Positions 63,196 to 64,000 of a stretch of 64,000 nt of DNA are shown in pieces; within the stretch, counting starts at the first letter, position 1; the number at the start of each line of letters is the position of its first letter. The notes under the pieces were generated by a model that saw only the letters and a program-made list of their open reading frames with translations, was not told the DNA's origin and ran no database searches. Location: NCBI RefSeq assembly GCF_017813365.1, contig NZ_JAGIZA010000006.1:124001-188000 (forward strand), read 5' to 3'. This DNA comes from Roseomonas indoligenes. Lineage in GTDB: Bacteria > Pseudomonadota > Alphaproteobacteria > Acetobacterales > Acetobacteraceae. The position numbers and the translations under genes were made by a program.

Positions 63196-64000
63196 ATGCC
63201 CCCCGCCACCAGTCCCGCCCATCCGCTGAAGCAGGCCATCGCCGCCCAAGTCACTGCCTTGTTCAACGACCGCGCGCGGGGCGAAAAGCCCGTGCAGCGC
63301 CGCCCGGACGGGCTTTTCGGCCCGCGTGCCGTGGCCTGGCGCGTGCACGGGGACGTGGCATCCATGATGGTTGGCGGCATCGCCGGCCTGCTGCTGCAGA
63401 TGCTCCACCCCGCCGTTCTTGCAGGGGTCTGGGACCATTCGAACTTCCGCAGCGACATGCGCGGCCGCCTGCGCCGCACGGCCCGCTTCATCGCCCTGAC
63501 CACCTATGGCGGGCGGGAGGAGGCGGAAGCCGCCATGGCCCGCGTGCGGGGTATCCACGACCGGCTGGGCGGCACCCTGCCGGACGGCACGCCTTATGCG
63601 GTGAGTGACCCCGCCCTGCTCGCCTGGGTGCATGTCACGGAGACAACCAGCTTTCTGGATGCCTGGATCCGCTACGCCGAGCCGCGCATGTCCATGGCCG
63701 ACCAGGACCGCTACTTCGCGGAGATGGTGCAGATCGGCACCGCCCTGGGGGCCGATCCCGTGCCCCGCAGCCGTGCCGAAGCGCAAGCGCTGATCCGCGC
63801 CACCCGCCCGCAGCTTCGGGTGAACGCCCGCACGCGGGAGGTGGCGCAGCTTGTCCTCACCCAGCCCGCCCCGCATCGGCTGGCCGAGCCGGTGCAGCGC
63901 CTGACGATGGGGGCGGCCGTGGACCTGCTGCCAGGCTGGGCCCGCGCCATGCACGGCCTGCCCGCCCCCGTCCTCGCCCGCCCACTGGTCCGCGCCGGCA
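63196..64000 (+). CDS. MpaB/DUF2236-family oxygenase-like protein, C-terminus cut off by window edge
   Basis: 268 residues readable, open to the window edge. It has the family landmarks GPRAVAWRVHGD, GGIAGLLLQMLHPAVLAGVWDHSNF, RRTARFIALTTYG and LAWVHVTETTSFLDAWIRY, where conserved His residues bind haem in characterised relatives such as the rubber oxygenase Lcp and MpaB. ATG at 63196 with CAGG upstream. Substrate unknown. Confidence 0.85.
   Translation, partial: MPPATSPAHPLKQAIAAQVTALFNDRARGEKPVQRRPDGLFGPRAVAWRVHGDVASMMVGGIAGLLLQMLHPAVLAGVWDHSNFRSDMRGRLRRTARFIALTTYGGREEAEAAMARVRGIHDRLGGTLPDGTPYAVSDPALLAWVHVTETTSFLDAWIRYAEPRMSMADQDRYFAEMVQIGTALGADPVPRSRAEAQALIRATRPQLRVNARTREVAQLVLTQPAPHRLAEPVQRLTMGAAVDLLPGWARAMHGLPAPVLARPLVRAG

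Overview
The window is a stretch of a very GC-rich bacterial chromosome. Gene content and RNA architecture point to an alphaproteobacterium, most likely Acetobacteraceae (Roseomonas-like). The strongest clues are a circularly permuted, two-piece tmRNA gene next to an SspB adaptor, the mraZ-rsmH-ftsL-ftsI-murE division cluster, an Fsr-type exporter after glmU-glmS, and the many Bug/TTT-style and acyl-CoA catabolic genes. The genus is an inference. No phage, insertion sequence, CRISPR array or plasmid origin was seen; this looks like ordinary chromosomal backbone with a few accessory genes.

Layout. 1-5541 (minus): start of the dcw cell-wall/division cluster with its promoter, which carries three TGGGN boxes at 10-bp spacing typical of MraZ sites. 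5649-6094 (minus): RNase P RNA with a clear promoter. 6104-7718 (minus): peptidoglycan amidase and a DjlA-like TerB/J-domain protein. 7967-14608: AsmA-family protein, a 2OG-Fe(II) oxygenase, a ribbon-helix-helix protein, a LysE-type exporter and fumC. 14648-16629 (minus): a D-serine-dehydratase-like enzyme, a VOC protein and a RidA-family protein in one operon. 17012-21500: an orphan exported protein, an exported beta-carbonic anhydrase, a second (class I, Fe-S) fumarase, sspB and ssrA. 21600-28760: two of three related LuxR-type regulators, an exported hydrolase, small exported proteins including one built from an internal duplication, thyX, an SDR and a ribokinase. 28815-34021: Mrp/ApbC Fe-S carrier, then hflK-hflC and a Do-family protease (envelope quality control). 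34320-36334: serA and an Sco protein.

36886-40392 encodes the most unusual protein here, 1168 residues with a cadherin-like region, a PVSP tandem-repeat linker, two Calx-beta-like repeats and a duplicated DUF4214-like module, with no signal peptide. 40400-46095: an Lrp/AsnC regulator divergent from a giant fused indolepyruvate ferredoxin oxidoreductase, then a DcaP-like porin. 46203-53126: acyl-CoA dehydrogenase, a Bug-type solute-binding protein, two exported alpha/beta hydrolases and an M20 peptidase, a catabolic neighbourhood. 53222-58451: third LuxR-type regulator, an EF-hand protein with a TTG start, tRNA-Val(CAC), an acetyltransferase, a DUF3108 protein, a ModA-like binding protein and a phosphoglycolate-phosphatase-like HAD enzyme. 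58546-64000: glmU-glmS (UDP-GlcNAc synthesis, feeding the cell-wall genes at the other end), an Fsr-like MFS exporter and a truncated MpaB/DUF2236 protein.

Many genes end at perfect GC-rich hairpins without a U tract. The best candidates for something new are the 1168-aa surface-type protein, the duplicated small exported protein with a shared 20-bp palindrome upstream of it and of its neighbour, and the inverted MraZ boxes lying inside the mraZ promoter. No complete new defence or mobile system was recognised.
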